Shown: piece after piece, positions 24,261 to 35,939 of the stretch | Position numbering within the stretch: the stretch's first letter is position 1 | Layout: each line of letters starts with the position of its first letter | Program-made: the position numbers and the translations under genes | Assembly: GCA_006503475.1 (NCBI GenBank) | Contig: RSEH01000201.1 | Span: forward strand, 1-64,000 | Origin: Stentor roeselii | Lineage: Eukaryota; Ciliophora; Heterotrichea; Heterotrichida; Stentoridae | Direction: 5' to 3' | Length of the DNA stretch: 64,000 nucleotides | Notes under the pieces: model-generated | The model's database searches: none | What the model was told of the DNA's origin: nothing | What the model saw: the letters and a program-made list of their open reading frames with translations, nothing else

Positions 24261-24769
24261 GTTTGATAATTTCTTAAGCTATTCATTCATGATCATAACT
24301 TAGTTCTAAATAGATTTGAGTGAAAAGTAACGATAATTTACATAAAAATCGTAAACGAGTTGTTCCTAATTCCTTGAAAGTCGAATTTCGAATTTGTCTG
24401 AAAGTGTAAACGATGCAATTAAAATACATTTATAAGAAAGTGGCTTTTGGACTTAAGAGCCAAATTTTAAAACGTCGCAAATAACTATAGACCCAACGTT
24501 CTGAATTTTATTATTATAAGAAAAATTTGAAAGACTTACTTAAAAATTAGATCTTATCGCTTTTTGACCCAAATTTATATTGGTATCTGCTAGAAATATA
24601 AATTCTTATGCCAGGTTTGTTAATTTAAGCCTTAATGAGATTATTAACACCTAAGAAAATATTTCAAGATAAGCAGATGTGTAAGTATAATTCTACTTAA
24701 ATTGATTATTCTTTAGAAACAACCATCTAATCTTCGATAAACCTAATATTATACTTTGGCTTATAATAA
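24261..24769. other. Spacer upstream of large WD40-like gene
   Basis: AT-rich. It ends in CTTATAATAAATGG around the start of the next gene, a variant of the ATAATAAATATG leader of the other WD40 genes. Nothing else seen. Confidence 0.4.
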
Positions 24770-27700
24770 ATGGAAAAGAATTTAATAAGAATTCTTTACA
24801 CCTCTGTAAGGTACTTGTGCATGAGTTGTAATGAAGAAGTTTCATCACCTGATCTCAGATTTCACCTGATTTCATGTGAAAAAATCTCTGATTCATTAGT
24901 TCCTCTATTCAAACCAGATTCCAATACTGAATCTCTAATATTTAATACTTTAGATAGATGCACGAATAAAATAAGACTATCCCTTAATAGTCTTATTAAG
25001 AATGTTCCCACTTTTGGTCAAGAATCCTTTCAATATTGTCTCTGCCAATTACAAAAAAAATTAGAAAAATTCTTAAAATTGAAAAAAATTTCAGAATTTT
25101 CACCAAAGCAACTAGCTTATCTAGAAAAACTAACATTTTTCAGTAGGTTTACCATAAATAAAGAAGGGGAGATCGAAAATATCTACCAATTTAAATTTAT
25201 TGAAGAAACTTTAGAAGATTATGCATGGAATGATTGCATCGGAATAAGATTTAAAATTTTTTATGATCTTCGGAATTGTTATCTGGACAAATATGGCAGA
25301 TTAGCTTCTGATGGTAAATTGATTGCTTATAGCAACTCTTTACAAGTTTCAGTCTATGATGTATCGAACAATTTCATCATTTTTTCTATAAATTTTAAAA
25401 AAATTATTTTCCTAGAAATCATAGAATCAACCAAATCTCTTTTATTCAATAATCAGCAGTTAAGCATAAAAATTATTAATTTTGAATTGGATTGCGAAGT
25501 GTTCAGTCTTGTTTTTGAAGAAAAAATTCTTTCAGGTTTTGTATTATCAGAAGATAAAAGATTAATTTTTGCAAGATTTGATGATTGTTTAGTGAAATTC
25601 GATCTGGGTAATGATCTAAAGCAAGTAGTTTCAACATATCAAGAAAAGCATAGAGAGTTTGTTTACTTTCTTCTAAGTTCTAAAAATGATTTTTTAATAC
25701 ATTTTCATAAAGGATTTTTTGTGGATTATTTAAAGGAACAAGAGAAAAATTATGAAATCAGATTTAATAAGGAAATATATCTATTAAGTCTCATAAAGGA
25801 CGATACTAAAATTGTTTGTTCTACAGAAACTCATATAAAATGCTTCTCTATATTTGATAAAAGTAAATTATTTTCCATCAAATTCTCGAAATTCTTTATC
25901 GATGCATCAGGAGATAAAATTTATTTTAAATCAGGAAGAGTTTATGATATAAATCGATGTGAAGAAACTAAAGATTATAAGAATATAATCAATACTAAAA
26001 TAATGGACGTAAATTCTCCAAAATTGTTATCAATTCATTTTTTAAACAGTCGAAAGATTATTAGAGATAATAAAATATACAAAATATCAGAATGTGGTTT
26101 AATAATAAAGCCTTTTTACTCAAGTGAATTTAAAGTTCCTAATAATACCTTTGATGATATAGAAAATATTAAATATTTTAAAGTTGGTGATACTAAAGTG
26201 CTTATAGGTTTTTGTAGTAATTCTTATTCTAAATTTGAAATTGAAACTTTGGAAGATACAAAAAATAAACCATTTATTAGAATTATATCTAATTGTCCTC
26301 ATAATTTAGCTTTGAGTATGGATCTCAAGTACTTATATGTGAATTATTTTGATTATATAAGAGTCTTTGATATTTTAAAAAAAAAATACATTGAAGAATA
26401 TTATTTGAACTTCGGGCATTTAGAAAAATATGATAGATTAAAAAGCTGCAATTTTCAAATTACAGATTCAAAAAAATACATAATTTTTATAGAATCAAAA
26501 AATATAATTACCTATAGATTTACATCTCAACATAAAATGGGCTTTCATACTATTAAAACTATGAAATTCTATAAAGATGAAAAAGATTTTATTCTGATAA
26601 TCAGAGAATATTTAATGCAGGTGTATTGTTTAACAGATCAAAAAATTATCTCAAGTCAGACTATTGAAATTTTATATCCTATAAAACTGATGAGTTTAGA
26701 AGATCATATTCTTGTAGAATCGATGTTTAAAGTCTTTTTCTTTAATAAAAGTACTTTTAATATTGACAAAGAATTAGACTTTGAAAATTCGTCAATTTTA
26801 GGAATAAAATTTTCGTCTTGTAGTTTCTTTTTTGTTATAATCACCAGATATACAGTTCACATTTATCATCGAGATAATCATAATCAACCCAAAACGATTT
26901 CAAATCCCGTTATTAACTCAAAAAATCAAATTGAATTCTCATCAGATAATCTAAAAATATTAATAGCAACTTCCGAAGTTTGTTTTATTTACGAACTAGA
27001 AACATGCAATCTTATAGGAACTATCAGTTATTATTTTCACCACTTTGGATTTCCTAAAATTTATTGCTTCGAAAATTCACAATTTTGCATTATTCGATTA
27101 TCAAAATGGAGAACTCCACGAAATATTAGAGGTTGTGGACAATTACATAGGACCTCCATGAGTAATTTTATTTTTTGTATTATTAATGAACATACAATGA
27201 AATTTTATGAAAAACTTGATTTTGAAAATGACTATAATATAGATGCCGAATTTGATAAGAAAAGCAATTTTCTAAAAATTTTTAATTCTAAACTACTCCT
27301 TCTTATTGAAATATCTGATATGTTTAAAACTAAGTTAATTTCAGTAAAATTCCCAGACAGAACAGAAATTTTCTCTCACTTTAATACAATAGATGCTCTT
27401 AACTTTCTTGAAGAATTTTTATTTGTTACTAAGCAGTCATTCGTTGATCTTAATCAAATAGATGTAACTCAAGATAGTTCAAAAATGTTGATAAGAAGTA
27501 AAGGATCAATTAGTTTTGTTGAGAAAGGATCGAATCAGTTGAATATCCAGAAATATGAAAATGTTATAATTGAAAAATTTTATATCTTAAAAGAGAAATA
27601 CATTTTTTTAATGTCATCTGAAGGAAATGTAATAATAACACATTTTGATCAAGAATTTCGTTCAATTCAAAATTTAGAAATCATGAAGTACTATAAATTT

Positions 27701-28183
27701 AAAGTCATATGTTTGAATTCATACAAAATTTTTATAATGCACGAGACCATTCATTTTTATGATAATGATGAAGCAAAACCTAGGAAAAGTATTAAATTGA
27801 AGAAACTTAAATCAAATTATAAAAAAGAATATAATTTACTGATTGATCAATCGAGAAGATACTTGCTTGCTGTGTTCATTTCGAAATTATTGATTTTAGA
27901 TTTAATCGAAGGCACTCTCAACTTTAAATTTCGTTTCGATTTTAAGTTAAAGAGAAAATTAACCCCAAGATGTTATATTTCGAGAAATACTCGTTTTTTT
28001 GTGTTAATGCATAATTATAATAGCGTATTGATGATTAATGCAATAGAAAGAACTAGCAAAGTTTTAAAAAAGTGTTCGGGAAACAAGATTTTACAACTTT
28101 CTGATGATGGAGATTGTTTAATTTTAGATTCTCAGAATAACATTTTACGTTACCTGAAATATGATTTTATTCTTGAAAATTAG
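24770..28183 (+). CDS. Large divergent finger/propeller protein (1137 aa)
   Basis: The N-terminus carries a finger Cys17-x2-Cys20-x11-His32-x3-Cys36, placed as in the smaller WD40 proteins nearby. The rest is a run of beta-strand-rich segments of 35-45 residues, consistent with two or more degenerate propellers, but canonical GH and WD pairs are largely missing. It is rich in Lys, Ile, Asn and Phe, and shows no membrane segment or signal peptide. Position and N-terminal layout suggest a distant member of the local family, about twice as long. The function is unknown. The frame is uninterrupted, so the gene appears alive. Confidence 0.75.
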   Translation: MEKNLIRILYTSVRYLCMSCNEEVSSPDLRFHLISCEKISDSLVPLFKPDSNTESLIFNTLDRCTNKIRLSLNSLIKNVPTFGQESFQYCLCQLQKKLEKFLKLKKISEFSPKQLAYLEKLTFFSRFTINKEGEIENIYQFKFIEETLEDYAWNDCIGIRFKIFYDLRNCYLDKYGRLASDGKLIAYSNSLQVSVYDVSNNFIIFSINFKKIIFLEIIESTKSLLFNNQQLSIKIINFELDCEVFSLVFEEKILSGFVLSEDKRLIFARFDDCLVKFDLGNDLKQVVSTYQEKHREFVYFLLSSKNDFLIHFHKGFFVDYLKEQEKNYEIRFNKEIYLLSLIKDDTKIVCSTETHIKCFSIFDKSKLFSIKFSKFFIDASGDKIYFKSGRVYDINRCEETKDYKNIINTKIMDVNSPKLLSIHFLNSRKIIRDNKIYKISECGLIIKPFYSSEFKVPNNTFDDIENIKYFKVGDTKVLIGFCSNSYSKFEIETLEDTKNKPFIRIISNCPHNLALSMDLKYLYVNYFDYIRVFDILKKKYIEEYYLNFGHLEKYDRLKSCNFQITDSKKYIIFIESKNIITYRFTSQHKMGFHTIKTMKFYKDEKDFILIIREYLMQVYCLTDQKIISSQTIEILYPIKLMSLEDHILVESMFKVFFFNKSTFNIDKELDFENSSILGIKFSSCSFFFVIITRYTVHIYHRDNHNQPKTISNPVINSKNQIEFSSDNLKILIATSEVCFIYELETCNLIGTISYYFHHFGFPKIYCFENSQFCIIRLSKWRTPRNIRGCGQLHRTSMSNFIFCIINEHTMKFYEKLDFENDYNIDAEFDKKSNFLKIFNSKLLLLIEISDMFKTKLISVKFPDRTEIFSHFNTIDALNFLEEFLFVTKQSFVDLNQIDVTQDSSKMLIRSKGSISFVEKGSNQLNIQKYENVIIEKFYILKEKYIFLMSSEGNVIITHFDQEFRSIQNLEIMKYYKFKVICLNSYKIFIMHETIHFYDNDEAKPRKSIKLKKLKSNYKKEYNLLIDQSRRYLLAVFISKLLILDLIEGTLNFKFRFDFKLKRKLTPRCYISRNTRFFVLMHNYNSVLMINAIERTSKVLKKCSGNKILQLSDDGDCLILDSQNNILRYLKYDFILEN

Positions 28184-29310
28184 TTTAGAATATATAATCG
28201 TAGTTTATATTAAATTTACAGACCATAAGCAATCAGTGCAAAAGTTAAATACTTACTTGATTCTAAATAATAATCCTTAAATTGTTTCCGAGTGCAAAAT
28301 ATTGATGTAATTCTTATTGAATTGATGAAGGCGAAAGGAAATTTGTTCTCATTTATTTTCATAGATTATTTGATTACGATTAAACTTAGCAGATATTTGA
28401 TTATCTTATATCTTTTATATTTAACATTGTATATATCTCCGTAGCAGGATATAGGCCATTTAAATAATTATAACCAAATATACAATATATAATGACATAA
28501 ATGAAGTATTCGTGATTCAAGTATTGTGCCTTTCTTTTAAGTTTCTTAATATTTTTTCGGATTTTGAAGAAAAATCAATAAATCTCTCTAATTACCTTTT
28601 CTATCTTTCATTTTGGGCTAATTGGATCTCCTTGATTATCCAAATTCTAATTTATAAAATAAATCATTCTTTAAACATGAAAGAGATCTCGTTTGCTCGG
28701 CAATGCCAGATATATCAATATATAATTATTTTTTAAATTGCTGAAACAATCATTTTCTTAGTTACCTGAGAAACTGTTAAGGATTTCGTTATCTCTGATG
28801 ATTAAATTTATAGAGGGCAAAGTTTTATTAAAAAGCTAATAAAATTTTGCCTCAAACATTTAAATCATAGTAAGATAGCTACGATTGTTATTTGATATTA
28901 AGTTATTAGATTAAGCTGCAGATACTATTTAATTTCTGTAAATTATATATTTTCATGTTGTCTACAATATAACCTTGTCTACAACTAATTTGAAAAAAAA
29001 ATGGCTGACCATCTACTTACACCTATAGCTACTTCAATCAATGAACCAATCTTAAAATATTATTTGATCTTTGAGAGATTATCTAAAGAACTAAGTTAAC
29101 CATGTATCACCAACAATTTATATTTTACTCTATGTGATATTCCTTTAAACTATAATAAGAAAATTATGAACTTCTAAACCATTTTAAATAAATTCTTAGA
29201 AACCTTCGACCTTTATCACATAAATTTCCAAGAGACTTATAATTATTCTAAACTTCTTCATGCAATCAATTTACTATCATCATAATCCGAAGTAATCTTA
29301 AATATAAAAA
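28184..29310. other. AT-rich spacer
   Basis: No supported gene. A 74-codon frame at 28512-28736 starts with GTG and has random-looking composition. The region just upstream of 29311 is AT-rich and ends in ATATAAAAAATG at the next start. Confidence 0.4.
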
Positions 29311-31674
29311 ATGAAAGACGAGATTCAACCTTCAGTAAGAACTGAACAAATGATAGAAATTGAAGATCTCATCTTTGATTCTGTAGACTACTCAAACCCA
29401 GAAGCCGCAGCAAAGAAAGCAAGCTTAGAAGAGGCGAAATTATACAGAAGCTCAACTTGTTTCATGAGGAAAATCGATGGTAAATATGAAAATTACCCAA
29501 TATGGGGTACTAGTTTAGAAGAAATCGGAGTTTATGGAGTTGGTCTTGAACTTTACTTTAAGTTGATCAAGTATCTTTGTATGTGTTTCGCTGTTATTTC
29601 TATTATTTCATTATGGCCAATAGCAGTAAACTCGAAAGGTGATGGCCTTGAATACTCGGATACTGACAATGGGCTTGACTTGTGCTCTGTCGCCAGGACT
29701 CATGATATGTATTGGGATGAAGAATCGGATATCAAAGAGAAAGGATTAACAGAAAATAAAGATACCTTGACTCAGCTTTATGTAGCTGATGCTCTATATA
29801 CTATTTTCTTTCTTATTTTCATCATATTTCTCCAGATAAAATCTTACTTTGTGGCGAAAAGCAACCTTAAAAAGAATTTAACAATAGCTGATTTTTCAGT
29901 TGAAGTTAAAGGACTTCCTGAAAATGATTGCCAACCAGAAGCTGTAAAAAGACACTTCGAGCAGTTTGGACCAGTTCATGAAGTCTATCTTGCCAGAAAA
30001 TACAACAATTTACTAAAAATTTACAAAGATAGGGCTGAAATATATCGTGAGCTTGCTTTTATCAATCTTCAGAAGGCTTACGGCCAAAATGTTGAACATA
30101 AAATTGAAAAACTTAAGAAAAAGATTGAATATTTAGATGAAAAAATAAAAAATTCACAAGAATTATCAAAAAAGTCTCATGATGAGTTAAGTGTTACTCG
30201 AGGTTTTGTCGTTTTTAAAAACATTGAATCGAAGAAATTATGTTTAGCGGCTTATCCTAAATATAAACTCTTGTGTCGAAGGGTAAAATTTAACTATGAT
30301 GAATACAAATTCGAAAATAGTCATGTTTTGGATGTTTCAAGAGTAAATGCGCCTTTGGGAATACTATATGAGAACTTAGAAGTTACAAAAAAAGAAGCAA
30401 TTGTGAGAAGGCTTATTTCTTTTGCTATTGTTTGTGTTGTTATTTCATTCACTGTCAGTATTTTGATATCTTTGAAATCAATTCAAAATTCGAAGTCTGG
30501 ATTTGAAGATTGCTCTGAAGTTGATGCAAGAATATCATTTGATTCAGCTAATCGTGAATATGATGATGACGATGAAATATATTGTTACTGTCAGCAGAAA
30601 CCTTTAGGCGATATATTGAAAAATAAAGCTTTTAGATCTTATTGTAAAGATTTTTTACGTGATTTACCAGGTAGAACCGCACTTCGAGTTTTTGCAATGT
30701 TTGGAGTTTTGATGATGAACTTTTTCATAGTTTTAACCTTCAAATTCTTAGCGAAGTTCGAAAGACATTCAAGCAAATCCGAAGAGCAAAGAAAGCTGAT
30801 GATAAACGTATTCGTTTTAACTTTCATTAACACTGCTTTGATAATCCTGATTGTGAACAACGGCTCTGACGGATACGATGATTTCACCCGAAGTTGGTAC
30901 ATTGATGTGGGATCAACAATAACAAAAACAATGATAGTTTCAATATTTTCCCCTCATTGTTTCAACTTGCTAGTCTTTTACCCTTTAGGCATCTTTCGAC
31001 GATATCGATGCAAGAAACAGAATCTTAGTCAAAGTGAAGCAAATTTAAAATACGATGGGACTGAATTTTTCTTGGCAATTAAAAATTCTTTTGTCTTGAC
31101 TTTCGTCTTTACTTGTTTTTTGTATTCAGGAGGAATGCCGATATTGAACATTGTCTGCTTCTTCGGACTTTTATGTCTTTACTGGATTGACAAGTTCCTC
31201 ATTTTAAGACATTATAAAAAACCTCCGAGATATGATCATAAGTTAAACGATGCAGCTTTGAAACTTTTGCCGATTGCTGTTGCTTTGCATTGTTCTTTTT
31301 CTCTTTATATGTATGGAGCTTCTGAGATCTTTCCTATTGATGCTTCTGCTTATGATGTTTATTATGGAAAAACTGAAAATTCACTTGGAAAGAGAATTGG
31401 TTGTGATGCTGGGAAAGTTAATCTTGTCCTTATCATTTTTTCAATAATTTCTATGACTTTTGTTTTCTTTTTATCCAAATTTCTTACTAAGAGAGCGAAA
31501 AGGAAATCTATGAAAAAGGATAATGTGGAAATTGAACCTGAACTTGAGGGATTTAGAAGTAATGGACTTGATTCTTATGATGTTAGAAATCATCCGGATT
31601 ATAAAAGGTTTATTAAATCGATGGAATCTGCAGTTCGGAAGTTTAGGAGGAGTGAAGCTAGTATTTTAACTTAG
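29311..31674 (+). CDS. OSCA/TMEM63 (CSC1-like) channel family protein, 787 aa
   Basis: Family members are mechanosensitive or osmosensitive cation channels of plasma and internal membranes. The layout fits: a soluble N-terminus, a first membrane helix about residues 83-103 (LIKYLCMCFAVISIISLWPI) and a second about 155-178. Next comes a large cytosolic loop with an RRM-like segment (DFSVEVKGLP ... EQFGPVHEVYLAR), an internal coiled coil and a second half starting TRGFVVFK. After the family-like APLGILYENLEV come seven or so helices from about residue 370 to 735. The C-terminal tail is basic and charged. There is an acidic extracellular loop rich in Asp/Glu around residues 405-430. The subfamily is not certain. 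Confidence 0.8.
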   Translation: MKDEIQPSVRTEQMIEIEDLIFDSVDYSNPEAAAKKASLEEAKLYRSSTCFMRKIDGKYENYPIWGTSLEEIGVYGVGLELYFKLIKYLCMCFAVISIISLWPIAVNSKGDGLEYSDTDNGLDLCSVARTHDMYWDEESDIKEKGLTENKDTLTQLYVADALYTIFFLIFIIFLQIKSYFVAKSNLKKNLTIADFSVEVKGLPENDCQPEAVKRHFEQFGPVHEVYLARKYNNLLKIYKDRAEIYRELAFINLQKAYGQNVEHKIEKLKKKIEYLDEKIKNSQELSKKSHDELSVTRGFVVFKNIESKKLCLAAYPKYKLLCRRVKFNYDEYKFENSHVLDVSRVNAPLGILYENLEVTKKEAIVRRLISFAIVCVVISFTVSILISLKSIQNSKSGFEDCSEVDARISFDSANREYDDDDEIYCYCQQKPLGDILKNKAFRSYCKDFLRDLPGRTALRVFAMFGVLMMNFFIVLTFKFLAKFERHSSKSEEQRKLMINVFVLTFINTALIILIVNNGSDGYDDFTRSWYIDVGSTITKTMIVSIFSPHCFNLLVFYPLGIFRRYRCKKQNLSQSEANLKYDGTEFFLAIKNSFVLTFVFTCFLYSGGMPILNIVCFFGLLCLYWIDKFLILRHYKKPPRYDHKLNDAALKLLPIAVALHCSFSLYMYGASEIFPIDASAYDVYYGKTENSLGKRIGCDAGKVNLVLIIFSIISMTFVFFLSKFLTKRAKRKSMKKDNVEIEPELEGFRSNGLDSYDVRNHPDYKRFIKSMESAVRKFRRSEASILT

Positions 31675-33220
31675 ATATTATTGATTTTATTTACTATCTT
31701 TTATAATATATTGATGGAGTAGTGATTTGGAGGTTACTAATAGTGCATAGTTTATTAAAAAATTATTCTATAATCTAATATTATGGTATTAAATATATAA
31801 GGTAACAAAGTAGATCTTAATCCTTGAATAGATAAAATAAATTGTATAGTTTTCTTAATAATAAATGTGATATTCTTATTTAAACTATTAAGTTCGAAAT
31901 CTGGTCTCAAGAAAATGAAGAAAGATTAAGTTTATATGAAAGATTCACCTGTTATTATTTTTCTAGTTATGGAGATATTTACTTTTTTAAACTAACTCAA
32001 AATTTTGAATTAATAAATTTCTTCTATTTATAAATGAATGTGAAGTTTTTGGAATAAATGTGAAAGACTATTCAAAATTTCAACCAGCGAATCAAAATGG
32101 TTGAGAAGGAGGTTCAAAGTAAACTTAAAAAAGAGAAAGTTTCTTTTTTCAGAAGGTTGAATGGAGGAGGTGTTAGCATGAGTAGAATGTCATAATGTTT
32201 AAATCTTTTGAATGAAAATCAAATAGAAATTATACATAGAGAAGAAACATAGTTCAAACCCTTGAAAATTTCCTGATATGGTTCACATTCTCTAAAACTA
32301 ACTTTTTTCGTTAAAATCTTCATATTTTTTATTTTAAATATTCTAACAATATTTTAGCCGATTTAATCAACATGACTTATAAAGAATAAAACCGTGAACT
32401 CATAGTAGACTGCCCAAAAAACCAAAATTACCTTCATCAATAGATTCCTGACGATTAGGTCATAAGTACTTTTTGAGAATAAAAGATCAAACCATGAGAA
32501 TAATTTGAAACTCAATATCATAATTGGTAATTTAATAAAAGCCGCTTTTCCCAATCGTCATTCTATAATTGAATATTTTTCAAGAACCTCAAATGATCAT
32601 TGTCAAACAATTATGAACTATTAATTTTGATATCAAAACGAATACCTTGAACAAGATAAGTTCATTTTCGTGTCTTTTTTGCATGAATTATGCAATCTTT
32701 TCAGAATTTATTAATTAAAATCACGAAGAGATTTACTCAAATACCATAGCTACACAGCTTTTATTATAAAATGATCCTTTTATCATGGATTTTTTTAATA
32801 ATTAAAGATTCTTTATTATCTTAAAGGCTCATTAATCAAGAAACAGTTTTTGATTATTAGCGAATTGTGGAATATGCTAAACTTGAGGTTTGGTTGGCTA
32901 TCGAGCCCTAATCAGATGGTAAGGTGATAAAACAATTGACTGAATCAAGTTGAAGGGAAAAATTAAAATCTTACGGAGTCAATGATATAATTCTTGATAT
33001 TTTCAATAAGCCTGGGTTTTTGAAGTAGATTTTTGACTTAGCATTTTTCATCTGTTCCTTTAACTAATTATAAAAAGATATATAGCATGCATATTTATCT
33101 AGTGTATAAATAAATATCATCTTTCAAAGCTTTAATTAATATTTTCAGATTACCTTCACTTGTTAAGAGATGAAGTAATTGCTATATAAACAATAAAAAA
33201 AATCACATAGGCTCAGGTTT
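31675..33220. other. Spacer, no clear gene
   Basis: AT-rich. A minus-strand hydrophobic open frame at 32363-32554 lacks an ATG at its start, and a 32-codon frame from an ATG at 32097 has no support. Either could be a remnant; I claim neither. Confidence 0.35.
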
Positions 33221-33690
33221 AATAATACCTAATATTGAGCTGTAATATCACTTCTCCAATAGTAGATTAATAAAAGAATTAAAAAACTCCTAATCAAAAG
33301 AATGAGAAAATACTTTTCATATGACATGCAGATGAGGGTCCAAGATCCTGTTGAAAGCTGGTTTATGAAAGATTTTCTCAAATTCTTTATTTCTGACCTT
33401 TTTTTTTTCAGATCAAAAACTATATTCTTCATGTGAAGCAATAAATCCAAGTCACTATTTAGCTTGCATACTTTTTAGTGTCTTATTGGAATGAATAGAA
33501 AGTGAGGGGTAGCGTAAGGAATGATGTCATGAAAAACGAGAACTGACAATCCTTGTATATTTTTGTGTTCATTTCTTTAACAAAGCTTCAAAATAAGCAA
33601 CCATTTACACCTACTACTCTTTCAGATAGATAGTGTTTGTTGTACTTTGATGGTGCCCAGAGAATAAAGGTGATATCAAGTATTCAATTG
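33221..33690 (-). pseudogene. Dead copy of the HIT-family gene
   Basis: DNA similarity to 37489-38016 is plain along most of its length: shared blocks include AGTCACTATTT, GGGGTAGCGTAAGGA/ACTGATGTCATGAAAA and CTTTGATGGT.CCCAGAG. The reading frame is broken by several stops and length changes, and the region around the HxHxH site is no longer in frame. It stands in the same relation to the B-box gene at 34167 as the live HIT gene does to the B-box gene at 38870, so it belongs to a tandemly duplicated unit. Confidence 0.85.
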
Positions 33691-34166
33691 TGTTCCAAGT
33701 GATAATATACTTTAAATTTCCCTCTAACGTCCTAGAAATATTTACGAAATTGAAATTGACCTAAAAAACTGGAAAATCTATAACTTTGTTTCTAAAGTTT
33801 ACCAAATGCCGCTACTTTATGATTATAGATATGCTTATTGTATAATCACATTGAAAAGGTTGTTTTCACTCAAACTTCCAAGAATTTCGCATAGATTATA
33901 TTAAATATTTCAGCTGGAAAACAATATTTTATAAATTTATTGGTTTATGAGTTTTTTTATAATAATTCAAGCCAAAAATAAGAGAAGCTAATGAAGGAAA
34001 TATAATTATATCTACACACTTTATAGAATAATATCCAAAATATCAATTTAAAATGAGAATAATCTTGAAATTGAATTGAATCTAAAAAGGGTCTGAAAGA
34101 TAATACATAAAATCAATCTTTGAGTATAAAATATAAATCGCTTCTCTTTAGTAAAAATCTATAAAT
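33691..34166. repeat. 5' flank of B-box gene, first copy of duplicated spacer
   Basis: From about 33945 onward the sequence resembles 38650-38869: shared TTATGAGTTTTTTT, AGCCAAAAA and the final TCTATAAATATG at the start codon. It probably holds the promoter of the gene at 34167. Confidence 0.5.
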
Positions 34167-35568
34167 ATGTCCTGCCAGATTCCAGATTGTAAAGGGAATA
34201 TCAAATTCAGGTGTTTGACTTGCAAATATAAGCAGTTACTTTGTAAAGATCATAATGATTCCCATAGGGATCAAGGTCACGAAACAAAAGAAATCGCAGA
34301 TGATCTTGTCAAAATCTTGAATGAGAAAAAACTTCAGATTCGATCAGATAATATTCATAATAAAATCAAAGAAGAAGGATTAAAATTGATCGGTCTTGTT
34401 AAAAATATCCTGATTCCTTCTATCAAATCTTCAACAGATGCTCAAGTGATAGAAAATCTTGAAAATTTTTATAATCACGATACAAGAAATCTTTATTTGC
34501 AAGAAACAATTGAAAATTTAACGAAAGACTTAGAAATATGCTTCAATAATACTCTTGAAAAGTTAGACTCTGAAGTTGTGCAAAATTCAAGGAAATTAAA
34601 AGATGTAAAAATCAAAGAACTCACTGAGAAGCAGGATAAGATTGAAAAAGAATTACAAGAAAAAGATATAAAAATTAAACAACATACTCAAGAGATTCAT
34701 AAGAAAGATGAAGATTTTGAACTTATAATAAATGAATCTAAAAAACAAATCAATAGTTATATGGTGAAATCTCAAGAATCCGAAAGAGAATCTGATAAAT
34801 ATAAAATAAATATCAAAGTTTTGGAAAAAGAAATTCAAGAAAGAGAAAGTAAGATTGGTATTCTAACAACTAAAAATGAGAAGCTACAAAATGAAATTAA
34901 TATCCAGATTCAAAATTCAGGAAATGATGATAAGAATCACTTAAAATATTTTTCAATGTATCAACAGAGTGAAACCGAGATTATTCGTCTAACAAAAAAA
35001 AATCTAGAACTAGAAAATTCACTTACCAATGAAATTCAAAAGTCAGAAGAAAATTACCAGAATTACTTAAAACAAATTTCAATTAATCAAAAAAATACAT
35101 CAAAACTTATCAAAATATATGAAGAAAAGAATAAAGAAGTAAACAATTTACTTAAAACTTCTTCAATAAATTTAAATAGCAACTGTAAGGTTTATCCAGT
35201 TTTTAATAGTCTAGATATTGAAAAAAAAAGAAAATTTGTTAGAGAAAACTGGAGCTTTATCACTGTCTATGGTCAAGAATACAAAATGACAAATAATTGC
35301 TCTTATTTGTTTATATGTATTGATCATTCAGGTAGAAATAAAGCAGATTGTAGAAATTATTCAAGGGGGTAAATTTATTGAAGAAGGTACAAGATAATAA
35401 GATTCAGCAGCTTTAAAATATAATAACCGCAAGTTTCATTTAGACAGTCTGAATTATTCAGGGAATTGTATTCAACATGCAGTAGAGATCTGGAACCTTC
35501 AAAGCAAGAAGTTGGAGGAGTTCTACCTTGATGACACTGAATGCATATTAGCAGATTGGGAAAGTTAA
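34167..35568 (+). CDS. B-box-like zinc finger/coiled-coil protein, three 15-16-nt introns
   Basis: Exons: 34167-35316, 35332-35349, 35366-35386, 35402-35568; spliced product 451 aa ending in TAA. Without splicing the frame stops at 35372. The N-terminus has a B-box-like zinc pattern (Cys3, Cys8, Cys16, Cys19, Cys25, His28, His33, His38). Residues about 60-330 are a long Lys/Glu-rich coiled coil. The C-terminal 75 residues form a shared domain with its paralogue: YPVFNSLDIE, ENWSFITVYGQ, then across the introns ADWGKFIEEDSAAL and HAVEIWNLQ. B-box and coiled-coil proteins usually act as scaffolds; no RING is present, so no E3 activity is claimed. The splice model rests on conservation of all three introns in the copy at 38870. 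Confidence 0.82.
35317..35401 (+). other. Cluster of three tiny introns
   Basis: Introns: 35317-35331 GTATTGATCATTCAG (15 nt), 35350-35365 GTAGAAATTATTCAAG (16 nt), 35387-35401 GTACAAGATAATAAG (15 nt). All start GTA, end AG and have A at position 10, the likely branch point. The exons between them are only 18 and 21 nt long. Removal joins two conserved halves in frame. Confidence 0.85.
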
Positions 35569-35939
35569 TAGATATTAGATTAGATTTAAACAACTGCCTT
35601 AAAGGATATTTTCTGTCAATGCTAAATCGATTCTATTCTTTGAATATAATCATTGGTTAAACTTGAATTTATTTAACTGAAAATAAAGTGACTTTTATTA
35701 TTTGAAGAAAGAATATAGTTCATTTAATATAATTAACAGAGTAGATATTTTTCATATTTTTGATTTAAAGAAATTCAAGAAAAATCTGAAGTTTTATCAG
35801 AAATGAAGAAGGTTTTTATGAAATTTTTAGAAAAATTAAAAATAAGAAATAAATGAATAGTCGCTTGCGATGAAATCACTTTGACAACAGGCTCTTAGCT
35901 AGTTTCTAGGTAAAAAAAATAACGCTACTTCTTTTGTGA
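35569..35939. other. Short AT-rich spacer
   Basis: Downstream of the B-box gene. I see nothing in it. Confidence 0.4.

Noticed and set aside
28512-28736. 74-codon plus-strand frame
   Set aside because: GTG start, random-looking composition in an AT-rich spacer.
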